Origin: Pseudovirgaria hyperparasitica | Taxonomy: Eukaryota; Ascomycota; Dothideomycetes; Acrospermales; Acrospermaceae | DNA: 64,000 nt | Assembly: GCF_010093815.1 (NCBI RefSeq) | Contig: NW_022985564.1 | Coordinates: 540,590-604,589, forward strand | Direction of reading: 5' to 3' | Shown: positions 33,551 through 44,414 of the stretch, piece by piece | Layout of the letters: each line of letters starts with the position of its first letter | Position numbering within the stretch: position 1 is the first letter of the stretch | The notes under the pieces: generated by a model | Seen by the model: the letters and a program-made list of their open reading frames with translations, nothing else | Database searches by the model: none | What the model was told of the DNA's origin: nothing | Program-made: the position numbers and the translations under genes

Positions 33551-33935
33551 ATGCCCCCCCAAGATCCTCCTCCCGCAGTTGACAAGCGCGTCGCAGCCCG
33601 CGAAGTCGTCGACATCCTCCACGAAATCTCGACTCTGCTCGTACGGCCCACCTGTTCCCCCTCCCGCAGGCACTGCCTCTTTTGATCCGTCCGCTAACAC
33701 CCGCTGCCAAAATACAGAACACGAATCTATCGCGGCCACAGCTGTCGTTTTGCATCTCGCTGATCGAGAATGGTGTTCACCCGGAGGCATTAGCTGTGAG
33801 TGAGGGTTTTCGTGACTGGGGCATCCCCATAAAATATGCCTGAGAAGCTGATCATTTGTGCTGCGACAGACTGTGATCAAGACGCTGCGGAAGGAGTATC
33901 CCGAGTCGGACATGACGGAGAGTGAGGATGGGTAA
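33551..33935 (+). CDS. mzt1: Mitotic-spindle organizing protein 1 (MOZART1)
   Basis: Three exons (33551-33640, 33718-33795, 33870-33935) encode 77 aa, typical for MZT1. The protein reads AAREVVDILHEISTLLNTNL, then QLSFCISLIENGVHPEALA, then TVIKTLRKEYPESDM, matching the three-helix family throughout. All junctions are in phase 0 with good donors (GTACGG, GTGAGT) and CAG acceptors. MZT1 binds the N-terminus of GCP subunits and helps recruit and activate the gamma-tubulin ring complex at spindle pole bodies. The gene is so short and split that automated annotation easily misses it. NUF2, another spindle gene, lies about 6 kb away, probably by chance. Confidence 0.93.
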
Positions 33936-34407
33936 TGAGTTGTTTGGCTGCGATATAGAGGCTGTGGCCTTGCGTTGTGCTATTGAGGCGATAGGAGATT
34001 TAAAGAGATCGCGTCTTGATTGGAAGCTTCGCTGTGCGACCAAGCCGCTTACCCGTGCATGAAGCTCTATATGTCGAGTATGCCACGGTATTCAAGACTA
34101 CCAGCAAGTCGATACGGAGACTGGTATTGCAGGAAGGGTGGCGCACGTCGCAATGTTTTGGCGAGCATGCTCAAGAGCAAGACGACGAACGCAGAGGTTA
34201 GGCATGTGGTCAGAGAGGCTATCCCTGAGATGCAGTCGTCTTGGAGAAATACGCAGCAAGGTTGCAGAGCCTACCAAAACGCAGCATCTAGACTCACGCA
34301 CCTCATGTGCATCAAAACTGCTGAGCAAAGCGCACATCACGGTTCATATAGAAACATGAACGTTCATCGCTCACTCGCACAGAAGATTCTCTCACTATCT
34401 CCCGAAA
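33936..34407. other. Convergent 3' region
   Basis: This 472-nt stretch lies between the converging MOZART1 and CCDC25-like genes. A plus-strand frame (34020-34415) covers much of it but has no family features and ends inside the neighbouring gene. Probably 3' untranslated DNA of both genes. Confidence 0.4.
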
Positions 34408-35594
34408 CTACATAAAATCATCCTCCCAGTTCGGATCCCGATCCTGGTTACTCTGCGCCGCTAGTGCATCCTCACTAAACATATCATCGTACGCATGCTC
34501 CTTCTCCCACTTCTTCTCCTTCCGCTCCTTTGCAATGCGTGCCTCTTCCTTGGCTCGCGCCTGCTGATTGACTCGGTCCCGCTGCCGCAGCTCCTTGAGA
34601 CGATCTTCCTTTTCCTGCAGCAGGTTGGGATAGGATTCGGTGCGGGTTTTGTTAAGGCGATTTACGATTGGGTTCTCGCGCGCAGCGACATGGATCTTCT
34701 TAACCTGTCGGGGGAATTGAGCTGTGTGTCCTTTGCCCTGACCACTCGATCATATCACATGATATATAGGGGACCGCTGGTGTTGGGAGCGGAGAGAGAA
34801 GATGAAAAAGCATAATTACCTTCTTCTGGTCCTTAAACCCGACCTGCCCAACGGCCATACTTCCATCCTTCTTCAAGTTCGACCACGGCGTGTATATCAC
34901 CGTGATGTTATCCTTCTTATTGCCTGTTCATCAAGGGGTTTTATACCTCAGCCTCGTGAACCCCCTTTCTTAAGCCAAGCGTACACGGAAAGAAGAAAGA
35001 ATTAAAAAAACACGCGAAGCGAAGAATTGAGCATACCTTCAATCGAATTCGCCTTTGTCAGCTGTGCGCAATCAACCAACAAGTCCTTCTCAATCGCATC
35101 CCAGGTCTCGCCGTCGCGCAGACGCACGTAGACATGCGCCGAGGACAGATTGTCAACGTGAAACTATCCGGCCATTGCGCCCATCAGCCTTCCTGACCGC
35201 CCCTCAAACGACGAAAAGAACCATGCATAATTACCCTGAGAGTAGCACAATATTAGTATCGATTTCTCACCCCGCGAGTTCCCCCCACCCCAATTTTCTG
35301 TGTTTGTTTATGGATGCAGGGGGAACGGTAAGGGGAGAAAAAGAAAAGGGGGAATTTATTTACCAGACATCTTCGTCCCAGCCGTACTTTATCAAATCTT
35401 CGTCTAACACGCGCTCAGTCGATTCAGTCCATATGTGCCTTTTTTTACAAAGGGCTGTCCGGGTAGCTGACTGGCTGGCTGGAGCTAGTCTGCGCGCCCG
35501 AGGGAAAAAAAGCCTACGTACTTTCGACTTTGTCCTTGCCCATGTAGATGTATGCCGAGGGCTTGACGACGTTGCTTGTAAAGTAGTACACCAT
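34408..35594 (-). CDS. CCDC25-like protein (NFACT-R/DUF814)
   Basis: Exons 35594-35522, 35403-35364, 35235 (one nucleotide), 35163-35037, 34923-34820 and 34704-34408 give 213 aa, close to human CCDC25 (208 aa). Conserved order: [94 protein letters not shown], then a charged coiled coil and the ending NWEDDFM. The NFACT-R fold is shared with proteins of ribosome quality control; human CCDC25 is described as a DNA sensor at the plasma membrane, while the fungal role is unclear. Exon 2 ends with TG and the next large exon starts with TTT CAC, so one base is missing. A lone G at 35235, with an acceptor before and a donor after, completes the invariant Trp codon. Confidence 0.88.
35235..35235 (-). 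other. Predicted 1-nt microexon of CCDC25-like gene
   Basis: Minus-strand reading around this base is CTACTCTCAG | G | GTAATTATGC. The left intron (35363-35236, 128 nt) starts GTAAAT and has TACTAAT about 17 nt before its acceptor. The right intron (35234-35164, 71 nt) starts GTAATT, has GCTGAT before its acceptor GGATAG. Inclusion of this G gives V-W-F-H-V-D, as in animal homologues; without it the frame is lost. Confidence 0.7.
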
Positions 35595-36078
35595 ATCTGC
35601 CCCTTTTGCTGATAATAACTCAAGGATCCGTTGCGGGGTGAGCGTCTTGAAAGAAGAAGGCTCAGAAACGAGCTGATGGTTGTTAGTCATATTCGCATTG
35701 GAAGGCGAAGCTTCCACCACGTCTTGGCGGGATGGATCTACTTATTTCGAACACGTGACGGCAAAAAGTGGTCAGGTGCTTTTTGTAACTATTTTTTGCA
35801 TTTCTATTCCATGGAGCTATCAATCTATTTAACAGTAATCTATTTCTCATATTGGAGAGAGAGAGAGAAGAAAAGAATCAATGCCCGCGCCGAAATGATC
35901 TGTTACCTTCCTAATCCTCTGCCTCCCTCCGCCTCCTATATACCTCTTAATCAGTAAACTAAACCTACAAAGGGAAAAAAAATATCTATAATCATCCCTG
36001 CACAAGACGAAGAAGGGATTGTATATACCCCTCAGTCGATATCAAAACGAAAGAAAAAAAACAAGAATGCACATCCCG
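35595..36078. promoter_or_regulatory. Upstream region of CCDC25-like gene
   Basis: 484 nt between the CCDC25-like start and the stop of the GPI-protein gene, both on the minus strand. It contains AT-rich, A-tract DNA around 35850-36060, likely the 3' end of the GPI-protein transcript, and the promoter of the CCDC25-like gene. No gene is seen. Confidence 0.4.
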
Positions 36079-38121
36079 TCAAGCAACAAACCACAGTCCC
36101 GCCACAAGAGCAACAGCAACAGCCATCACAGCCCCACTCGCACCCTCCATCCTCACTGCTCCAGACCCAAGCACAGGCGTCTCCGTAGACTGCGAAAACC
36201 CGCTCGTCTTCGCACTCGTACTATTCTTCGTCGTTTTGCTTGGCGTAGGTAGCGCAGATGACCTTGTCGAGGAGGTGGTGCAAGGCGAGGACGAGGACAA
36301 GGGCGGTGGTAGCGCAGTCGTAGGGGGAGAAGGAACGGCGGATGATGGGGCGGGAGGGCTGGACTCGTGCGTTGCCACGGGCACTGTGGAGATCAGTGTC
36401 ACGCCGGTGGTGAGGGTGATGACGGTGGTGACGTCGGCGCATTTGGGGCAGGGCTTTGTGATGATTGTGGTGCAGGGTTGCGTGACGACTGCAGGTGGAG
36501 GAGGGCTTCTGCTGGGTGGTGGTGGCTGCGGGATGATGCCTTCTGGACTGTGCGGTTTGGGGTGGTCGGATGTGGGTGCTGGGGTGCTGTGTGTGGAGGG
36601 TGATGGTGTGATGAGGGTGGACAGCGTGCTGGAGGGACACGGTGTGCTGGATGGGGGCGGAGTGTGGATGGTGGTGCTGGATGGTGATGGTGCGATGAAG
36701 CCTCTGGACGCTGTGCTCGACGGAGTCGTGCTCGTGGAGCATGGGGTGGAAGAGGGAGTTGGAGTTGTCGTGCATGGGGTCGACGATGACGGTGACGGCG
36801 ATGGAGTGTCTCTGGTCACTTTCGGGGTCGTCGTGCATGGGGTCGATGACGATGGTGACGGCGTTGGTGACGGAGTGCCTCTGGTCAGTGTCGGAGTTAC
36901 GATGGCCTCCATGGTAGTTGTGCTCACTAATTTACTCGTGGAGCACGGAGTCGAGGATGGAGTTGGAGTAGTCGTGCATGGAGTCGACGACGAAGGCGAC
37001 GGCGATGGAGTGCCTCTGGTCAATTTCGGAGTTACGATAGCCTCCAAGGTAGTTGTACTTATTGGCGTGCTTGTAGTGCATGGTGTTGATATATGTGATG
37101 GTGCTCGTTCGCCACCGTGCAGTTGTCTCTTACCGCCATCGTATGGTGCCGGAGCTGGAGGGGCTGACTCTTCGTTCTCGATGTTCTCGTCTTCTTCTGT
37201 CGGGGACGACGGCGAAGAGGTGGGTGTCGCGTAGGTATTTGGCGGAGGTGCGTACGAAGGGATGCCAGGTTCCTCGTCGTTTTCATCTTGATCCTCATCG
37301 TTGTTATTGTCGTCGTCGTCATTGGTGTTCTCATCGTTGTTGTCCTCGTTCTCATTATCGTTATCTTCATCCTCTTGAATATCAGGTACCGTGGTAGGCG
37401 TTGGCTCTTCCAGATCGACAGGACCTCCAAGCGTAAACTGCACAGCCGTGACCGTCGGTGCCGACAACGGAAACAACGGCGTCCAAACCGGATTGTCATC
37501 AAGCGGAGGTGGCAAGACCTGCAACACAGCCCGCGTAGTTGTGACCGGCACCACAGGTTTCTGGGTGACGCTCGCTGACTGAGAGACTACTTGGGGCACT
37601 CCTGGTTTAGGGGGAGATTGATTGATGGGTGGTGCAAAGGGTTGGACAACGTGAGGTCCCTGTGGAGTCCATGGGCTCACAGGTTTGGGCGTTGCCCCGG
37701 GAGGAGCATACTCGTCAAAAGGCTGACCTGGGAACAGGACTGGCCTGGTGACATAGACGGTAGTTGGCTCAGGGGCATCGGATTCGTCGAAAGGCTGCCC
37801 CGGGAACAAGACTGGTCTGGTGACATAGACAGTGGTTGGTTCGGGGGCAGTGAGTTCGTCAAAAGGTTGGCCTGGGAACAGAACTGGTCTAGTAACAAGC
37901 ACCCAGACGACCTCGTTAGTAGAACCTTGGGCAGTACTGGTAGAAGTTGTGCATGGCGTCGATGAAGTACCGTGGCCCCTTCTGGCTACATCGGGAGGAC
38001 CTGCAATAGTCAGTATGGCGACGACTGTATAAGAGAACATATAAGACGTACTTCCAGGAGCCGCCGAAACTGACGACAGTAGTAAGACTAGCGTCAGGGA
38101 TATGGCTTTCATTGAGGCCAT
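36079..38121 (-). CDS. GPI-anchored mucin-like cell wall protein
   Basis: Two exons (38121-38052, 38000-36079; donor GTACGT) give 663 aa. MASMKAISLTLVLLLSSVSA is a signal peptide, and the intron falls just after it. The C-terminus has small residues (GASG) before a hydrophobic tail AVMAVAVALVAGLWFVA, the pattern of a GPI attachment site. Between them lie three near-identical 24-aa repeats starting VTRPVLFPGQPFDE (37896-37711), a very acidic Asp/Asn/Glu run (around EDNDNENEDNNDE), and a long Ser/Thr/Pro region with recurring STPCTTTPTPSS units that carry paired cysteines. Such proteins are heavily O-mannosylated and linked to wall glucan; a surface or adhesion role is inferred. The opposite strand is open for 332 codons only because of the base bias. 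Confidence 0.8.
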   Translation of the reverse strand: MASMKAISLTLVLLLSSVSAAPGSTSYMFSYTVVAILTIAGPPDVARRGHGTSSTPCTTSTSTAQGSTNEVVWVLVTRPVLFPGQPFDELTAPEPTTVYVTRPVLFPGQPFDESDAPEPTTVYVTRPVLFPGQPFDEYAPPGATPKPVSPWTPQGPHVVQPFAPPINQSPPKPGVPQVVSQSASVTQKPVVPVTTTRAVLQVLPPPLDDNPVWTPLFPLSAPTVTAVQFTLGGPVDLEEPTPTTVPDIQEDEDNDNENEDNNDENTNDDDDNNNDEDQDENDEEPGIPSYAPPPNTYATPTSSPSSPTEEDENIENEESAPPAPAPYDGGKRQLHGGERAPSHISTPCTTSTPISTTTLEAIVTPKLTRGTPSPSPSSSTPCTTTPTPSSTPCSTSKLVSTTTMEAIVTPTLTRGTPSPTPSPSSSTPCTTTPKVTRDTPSPSPSSSTPCTTTPTPSSTPCSTSTTPSSTASRGFIAPSPSSTTIHTPPPSSTPCPSSTLSTLITPSPSTHSTPAPTSDHPKPHSPEGIIPQPPPPSRSPPPPAVVTQPCTTIITKPCPKCADVTTVITLTTGVTLISTVPVATHESSPPAPSSAVPSPPTTALPPPLSSSSPCTTSSTRSSALPTPSKTTKNSTSAKTSGFSQSTETPVLGSGAVRMEGASGAVMAVAVALVAGLWFVA
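37711..37896 (-). repeat. 72-bp coding tandem repeat
   Basis: Two full copies and one 42-bp partial copy of a 72-bp unit inside the GPI-protein gene, each beginning with codons for VTRPVLFPGQPFDE. Copies differ at a few sites only, so copy number may vary between strains. Confidence 0.9.
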
Positions 38122-39052
38122 CTGAGTCGTGCGAGACGATTGATGCTGTCCGAGATTGGAATACGTGCGACGCAAAGAAGGACTGATCTATTTCGAAACA
38201 GTGGTGCGTTCCAGGCGACTGTGTAGGAACTGAGTGAGGAAAACGAATGACCAAACAGCCATCTCAACTGCCACAGATATGCGTTCTTATATACAACCAT
38301 GATGGCAACTCGCCAGCCCACAAGAACTTCATGGCAGGGGGTGGCTGCAGCACGCCCAAATTCTCATGATGACCCTCAGGTCCCAGAGGCCAATAGCGAA
38401 GGTTGATATCTGGCTGTTTCAGCCCTGTACCGTCTAGACACGGTATTTCATTGTGTATGAGGTTGGCTTTGAGCATCTTCTTTTGGTCGTGGCGGAGAAT
38501 AGGGCTGGGCCGACCCTTCGTACCAAACTTATACGGTCCGTAGGAACTGTGGTTCGGAGACCCACTATCCTCAAAAACGAAACAAGACGACGGAAGCGCC
38601 GGAAAACAGCGCACTTATGACGTTCCCAGCTACAATTACTCCAGCAACATGGCTTGCTAGTCCCACAGCTAGCAAGCTTCAGGACTTCGAGCCATCCCCT
38701 AGCAACGACGCTCTCCTATCACCAACCAGCCCCTTGGCAGGGCTAGTTTGCTGCATAGCCAAAGAAGGGTCAGCACCCAACCACAAAGGAAATGGCAGAC
38801 GTGACATCACCAATCAGATTTTCCAAATAATAGTCCATCTCTCGTTCGGCTGGACCAGCCACTGGTGACCGCGAAGGACCCTAGGTTTTGATCTTCTGGC
38901 AAAAGAGTGGTGAGTAAAGGGAGATGGATGTTTCGCTGTGATGTACGTGACTACCAGCCAGTCTCTTGGTCATCTCGTCAAGAGGGTGGTGAGTGGCGCA
39001 GAGAGGCGCACCTGGGAGACGTCGGATCTTCGCGGAACAGCAACCGGCCAAG
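38122..39052. other. Intergenic region
   Basis: Promoter side of the GPI-protein gene and downstream DNA of a doubtful small gene. Two frames (minus 38264-38614, plus 38617-38868) show no family features. Confidence 0.35.
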
Positions 39053-39389
39053 TCAGAGACAAGACATACTTCCAGGAACATTGACAATGAGGATAACGCG
39101 CTGCCAAGTTGTGGTGAGAGTCTGTGTGGTGATCAGCAATCCTAAACGCCCTGGCTATGATATATACCGTTCGTTGCATCGTGTCAATACCTGAAATTTG
39201 ACCTCCAAGTCGATCGTATACACGAGCTAAAGCAACCCATAATGCGGAAAGACAAATGATAGCAGCTCGGGAAAATTGATCGGTTGAATAGATAGTCTTC
39301 ATAATGTTCGTGGTGCCGAACCTGAGAAACACCAAAACACCACACACCACGCCAGCCAGGTATACCCAAGTGCAGTCCTCATGAAACAT
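39053..39389 (-). CDS. Doubtful small membrane protein
   Basis: Two exons (39389-39191, 39141-39053) joined by an intron starting GTATTG and ending TTTAG would encode 95 aa: MFHEDCTWVYLAGVV, a membrane-like segment, then RAAIICLSALWVALARV as a second one, and a mostly polar tail TTTWQRVILIVNVPGSMSCL. It starts 22 nt after the NUF2 stop on the same strand, so it may be only the 3' untranslated region of NUF2. I do not recognise it. Confidence 0.27.
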
Positions 39390-39410
39390 CAAGATAAAGC
39401 AGTTAAACAA

Positions 39411-40981
39411 TCACGCCAGGTGTTGCTCCATCTCCGTGATATATAGTTTAATATGACTCTCCATCTTAACGTACTCCTCATTCGCGCTCTGTACTTCATT
39501 TTCGATGTTCTCTTTCAGATCAGCCATCTGAAGATGTGGTTAGCCACAACACACAAGAAAACACCGCAGAAAATGGGGCGACTTACCTTCTTCTCGGTTT
39601 GCTCGATTCTCACTCTCCTCCGTTCCATCTCACGTCCTTTCTCGCTGCGTTCGTCTGCGATTTGCTTGTGCACGGCCCTGAGCTCTTCCATACGGGCTTT
39701 TGCGTTGTAGGCTTTCTCCTCAGCATTTGAGCGCAATTTGTCTGTCCGGGTGTTGATCTTGCTGAGTTGGTTCTGCAGGAGCCGCTCTTGTCGCTCGACG
39801 TCGCGCACATTGTTACTCCGCTCTGATAGTGCGTCGCGGTACCTCGAGGCCTTGACAATCTCCTCCTCTTCCTTCGCAAGGTCACCTTGGACTTCTGTGA
39901 GAAGCTTCGTGCACGAGGTGACGTCTGCTGTGACGACGGTGAATGTATCTGCAGAGGTCTGTAGAGCACGCGCGCGGCGGTCGAGAGTCTCAATCTGCGC
40001 TTTGTCTGCAGTCAGATTGTTGCTTAGGTCTGTGAGGGCATTCTCCAGTGTCTCTCGCGATTGCTGGGTGTACGGGCGCAATTTATGCGCTTCTTGCTTC
40101 ACTTGGAGTGTTGTCTCTGTCTTCTCTTGCAGAATGCCTTTCAATCGTTGTTGGTCCTCTTTGACTCGTTCTAACTTCTCCGCAACTCGCTCTTGGCCTT
40201 TCTTGAGCTCGAGCAGGCGTTGCTTGAGCTCGTTGTTTCGTCTTTCCCTGTCCTTCATAGCTCTCTCTGTCGCCTGACGAGTGCGATTCAGTTCGTGGAG
40301 CTGCTCCTCCTTCGCTTGATTCTCATGGTACAATTGCTCAATGCGCAACTTCGTACGCTCTGACTTGTTGAAATGCTCATCGATGACACCAGTTTGTGAC
40401 TCTCGGAAACGAATGAAGTTTATTATGTAGGAGAAGATCTTGACGAGTCTTTGGTGAGTTGGCCTATATAGGTCCTGGAATGAAAAGTCGTTGATTCCAC
40501 ACTGCTCGCTCCGACATTAGAACATGATAATAGAGGCAAGTCTACAATTGGAAAGTCTTACCTCCACCAACAGCCGTCGTAGCATCACAAAGAAGCCCAT
40601 CAGGTCTCGAGTATCCGCAGTGAATATGCGATCGGCATCTGGACCACAGAGCTCTTCCGCAGCGGCTTTCATTGCCGGTGCGACGACTTCTCGACTGAGA
40701 TTCAACAGCACTTCGGAGAATTTCTCGAAGATGGCCTGAATCTGCTGGGGATTTGGCTTTTGTAGGTCTGCGACGGTGAACTGGGTCATTCCGGGGGGAC
40801 CAATGTCGTTTATACATGATGCGATTTCTCTATCGGGCTTCATATGTCAGTCTCAAGGTGTCGCGCTTGAATGCGTAGAGCATACCAGCGTCATGAAGGC
40901 GTCCTCCTCCTGCTGTCGATTGCGAGATTGGGTATTAGCGACGACGCCGCGCGCCATGCTCATGCGTGGGTTGAAGTCCAT
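39411..40981 (-). CDS. nuf2: Kinetochore protein NUF2 (Ndc80 complex)
   Basis: Four exons (40981-40886, 40837-40562, 40501-39587, 39527-39411) give 467 aa, near the yeast length of 451. NUF2 pairs with NDC80 to bind spindle microtubules at the kinetochore. The N-terminal calponin-homology part reads [34 protein letters not shown] and [20 protein letters not shown]; then [19 protein letters not shown] leads into a continuous coiled coil (about residues 165-467) with heptads such as [20 protein letters not shown]. All splices are in phase 0 with GTAAG-type or GTATGC donors. The short last exon continues the coil and ends EMEQHLA. Identity is firm. Confidence 0.95.
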
Positions 40982-43900
40982 GGCGAAGGCTCGGAGAGTA
41001 TGAACGTATATGCAATGCGAATTGAGAGGCGCACTATGGAGAATGTGCGAGCGGGAGTCGAAGTCGAAGTCGTACCTAGGTACTTGGCAAACAGGTAAAC
41101 AACAAACAAACCTAGATCGGCGGCTTTGGTCAGCCACGCGAAACTACATCAGCCACGGCTAGCCTTGTAACAGACTAGCGTCACAGTAGGAGACAGATGT
41201 CGGATGTCCACTCCTGCCAGGGCACCGACCACCAGACTGGAGAGAGTCACAATAAGCTCAATGAAAGAGCGATTCATGTTTACATGAGCCTACTACAGTG
41301 CTCCATCTGTGAGTCTCTTCACAGAACGTCGCATCGCCAAGTCTTAGTCAGCATTAATCCAAAGCGACGTACCAGTAAGTAGCTGAATGCGGTGACGGTA
41401 TTACTAAGACTTCAATTCGCTTCTATTGCTGAGCGAAGGTATCAAACATCAAACCCAATGATGTATGCCCGGTGCCTACTGTCTGCTTACTGTTGCGCAT
41501 CAACAGCAAGATAGCAGCACTGCGGACGAGGGGAGCTATATCTGTCGAATCTGCCAGGAACTATTCCGTCCCAAGCACATGAGAAGTGACAAGTCCCGTC
41601 TGACAAGAAACGGATACTCTGCGCCGCCAAGCACCACTTTCCGTACATTTTCAAACAAAGGAGAAGGTCAGCTTGAGCCGGGGAAGTTCCCGCTGAACGG
41701 GTGGCAGTTGGGCTTTGAGGAGTGGAAGGCGGAGGTTAGGAAGAGGTGGAAGTTTTGATGCGCGGAACGATAATTTTGTGTCTCTCAGGTTACATTGGCA
41801 TTCGTGAAAGGCGGACTAACATGGCAATTGTTCTCACGCCTGACGAGTATGGCGCATGTATGGATGAATGGATAGACAGCTTCACGCTACACGTCTGGCA
41901 GTGGCAATGGCACGCGTCTGCGCGTGACGCAGTCCATTATTGGAAGCGCGGTATCACAAGACACCCGAACTGCAGTGTAAAGTACGGGGTAGAGTTGTTG
42001 ACAGCAGCGATATGTGGAGGAGGAGAATATTGGATTCTGGCCAGGCCTACCATCAATGCACACAGAAAGAAATACGAGCTGTCGGCATGAGTTGGTCGTA
42101 TGTACTGTGGTAGTCCGCCCTCCTAATACCTACCTACTGCATGCAGCTCCATTAATTAGTAGCTACTGTACCTGTGTTATAATTAGTCGAGAGGAGAGAA
42201 GGAATGACAAGCAAGGCACATCCACAAGAAGAAAAAAAGCATGTGAGACCGCCTCTCCATTGTTACAGGATGTTGTGCACGCAGCACAGGCATAACATAT
42301 AACCAAGAAAAGGGTTGAGCAAGAAAGAAGGGGAAAAAAGAAATTTGATATTCGGGATGGCTGATGAGAGGAGTGCGGGAGGGGCGTTGAAGGTGTAATT
42401 ATGGTATAGCTGAGGTTTGGTGCACGAGGAGGATGTAATTATGGTGCACGAGGAGGGCGGGAGCGTGAGTATCCATGCTATGCCGCCCATGATGATGATG
42501 ATGTTGATGATCATCATCATGCGACACCGAACGCCGTGCGCTGGCTGTGTTCTGCAAGGATCCAAGGTGCACTGGGATAGGATGGCAGTGGTTGCGATGG
42601 AATGGGTTGTTCGTTGTTTGGCTGGTGTGTGTCTGCATGCATAGAGCTTAGGCACTGCATAGGTAGGTATGGATCGAGCCGAGTCTTTGCAGTGAGAAAA
42701 GAAGCGAGTCACAAGCATGATCGATGCATCTCTACTACGCACATGTAATTATTCAATATGACAGGAACCGAGTTTAGACTTCCCAGGAATTCTAGCATAA
42801 TTACGCCACCATGAACGACGATCCCGGGTCATGGATGAGATGTGTATCATTGTCAAAGAAGCTTTCAGGTGGCGGTTCGTTGGCGGGCTACTGACTGTAT
42901 CAGGGGCAATAGACTCACTGACTGACAGACAGACGGACAAAGGTTCAAGCGATGCAGAGATTAATTAGACCTGGAAGACTGTCCAAGACTAATAATAACA
43001 CTAGATACTGCTGTACATGCTTAGCTGTATTACTTACTCCACACTGGGGAAATAGATGGTCACGTAGGAATGGTGGGGATTTTTCATGTCGGATGCTGCA
43101 TGACCATGTAGTGTAGTGATCCCTCCCCACCGCCACTCAGGCACTTGCAGCGGACGTCCGAGACTGACGATCACCCGTCTGTCCAGGCTTCGTCTTGAGT
43201 GAATGTTGTCAAGTATGATTATTAGCATGAATAGAATGTGTGCATCTTCACAATCGTTATCTCGACGTCGACCGTGCACGGGATAATTGATTCAATAGCC
43301 AGACAGTCCGACAGGTCGGTCGGTCGGGCAGCGGGTCAGGGAGGGCAAGCCAGAAGACAGAAGTACAGGACTAACTAAGCCAACTCAGGCCGACTTTTAG
43401 CTGACTCTAGCTGACTCTAGCCAGCTTTGGGGGCACTAGAGGCGGCTGATGGCAGCTAAGGGCAGCTAAAAGTGTGGAAAATGGGCGGGTGAGGTCGGTA
43501 CTGGGTCCCCTCAGTCGGTACTAAATAGGTGGCTTGCGTGTTTGCGTTGTGGCTAACCGGGAAATGTCTAGCTGGCTAGGGATTCATTGTAGGGGCTTGG
43601 GCTTGTACAGTATTATGGAAATAATCATTACGCTCTCGAATCCTACCATCCAAACGATGCCAACTATTGACAAGCCTGGTCTGGCTATCGAGTTTGATCA
43701 TTATTACTATTAGTAGCATGTACTACGATGTATCTATAGTCCCAAGTCTGAGTCTGTGTCTGTATCTGCCCTCTGCAATTAGTCTGTCGTCTGTAGTGTG
43801 GATTGCTGCCAAAGGTGACCAGAGAAGGCCCGGTGTCACGCCTTTTTCACTGATTGACACGCTTCCACTGCTTGTTGCTTCCACATCCTTCTTCCACCTC

Positions 43901-44414
43901 CCCCCCCTCCCCTTACCTATTTACGTCCAACTTTATCTTGGATGTTCTCTGAAACACTGCCCAGTCATCATCATCAACATCCTCATCATCACCACTTCGA
44001 CTGTCTACGACGACGACTACGACGACGAAATCCACGACAGAGACGACCTCTACTCACTGCCAGTCCTGCCCACGGCCTTGTCCTTCCTTCTAGCTCGCTT
44101 CCCATCTATCGAGGCGCGACCTGCACTCGGCACCGTCAGACCAATTGCGCGCGCAGCAACATCACGCCTCCACTCAGCCAACGCAACACCAGAAGCATGC
44201 ACAGCAGCTGTTGTCGTCGTACACCTAGATAGCCCTCGCTGAACCTCTACTCTTTCGCTTTCCATCTTCGTCCTCGCTTTTTCCACCACAATTCATCAAT
44301 CCGTTCATCACCTCGCCACCATTCTGCATGTTTCCACCCGTCTCCCGCCTCTGAGCCTCTGCGCTCTTGCGCCCCACGGTCAAACCTTGGAACGCATCAC
44401 TTCCATTTTCAAGC
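40982..44414. other. Gene-poor region of 3.4 kb
   Basis: No gene can be firmly placed. Plus frames at 41465-41758 (with CRICQELFRP and a Trp-rich end WQLGFEEWKAEVRKRW) and 41746-42090 may be remnants or exons of an unknown gene. A (GAT)n-type tract with a palindromic centre lies at about 42488-42519. Related AGCTGACTCT/GCAGCTAA words recur at 43385-43475. The final 700 nt before 44415 are pyrimidine-rich on the plus strand, as expected of a promoter and leader; a 191-codon frame there has no protein-like character. Confidence 0.4.

Noticed and set aside
36236-37234. 332-codon plus-strand frame, Val/Gly-rich
   Set aside because: It is the exact opposite strand of the Ser/Thr/Pro repeats of the GPI-protein gene; the base bias keeps it open. 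No start context, introns or family features.
41465-42090. Plus-strand frames with CRICQELFRP and Trp-rich pieces
   Set aside because: Too short, no joining introns found, no recognised family; left as a note in the region entry rather than a gene.
43667-44242. 191-codon plus-strand frame before the large disordered gene
   Set aside because: Pyrimidine-rich promoter/leader DNA gives Leu/Ser/Ile runs; no domain and no protein-like pattern.
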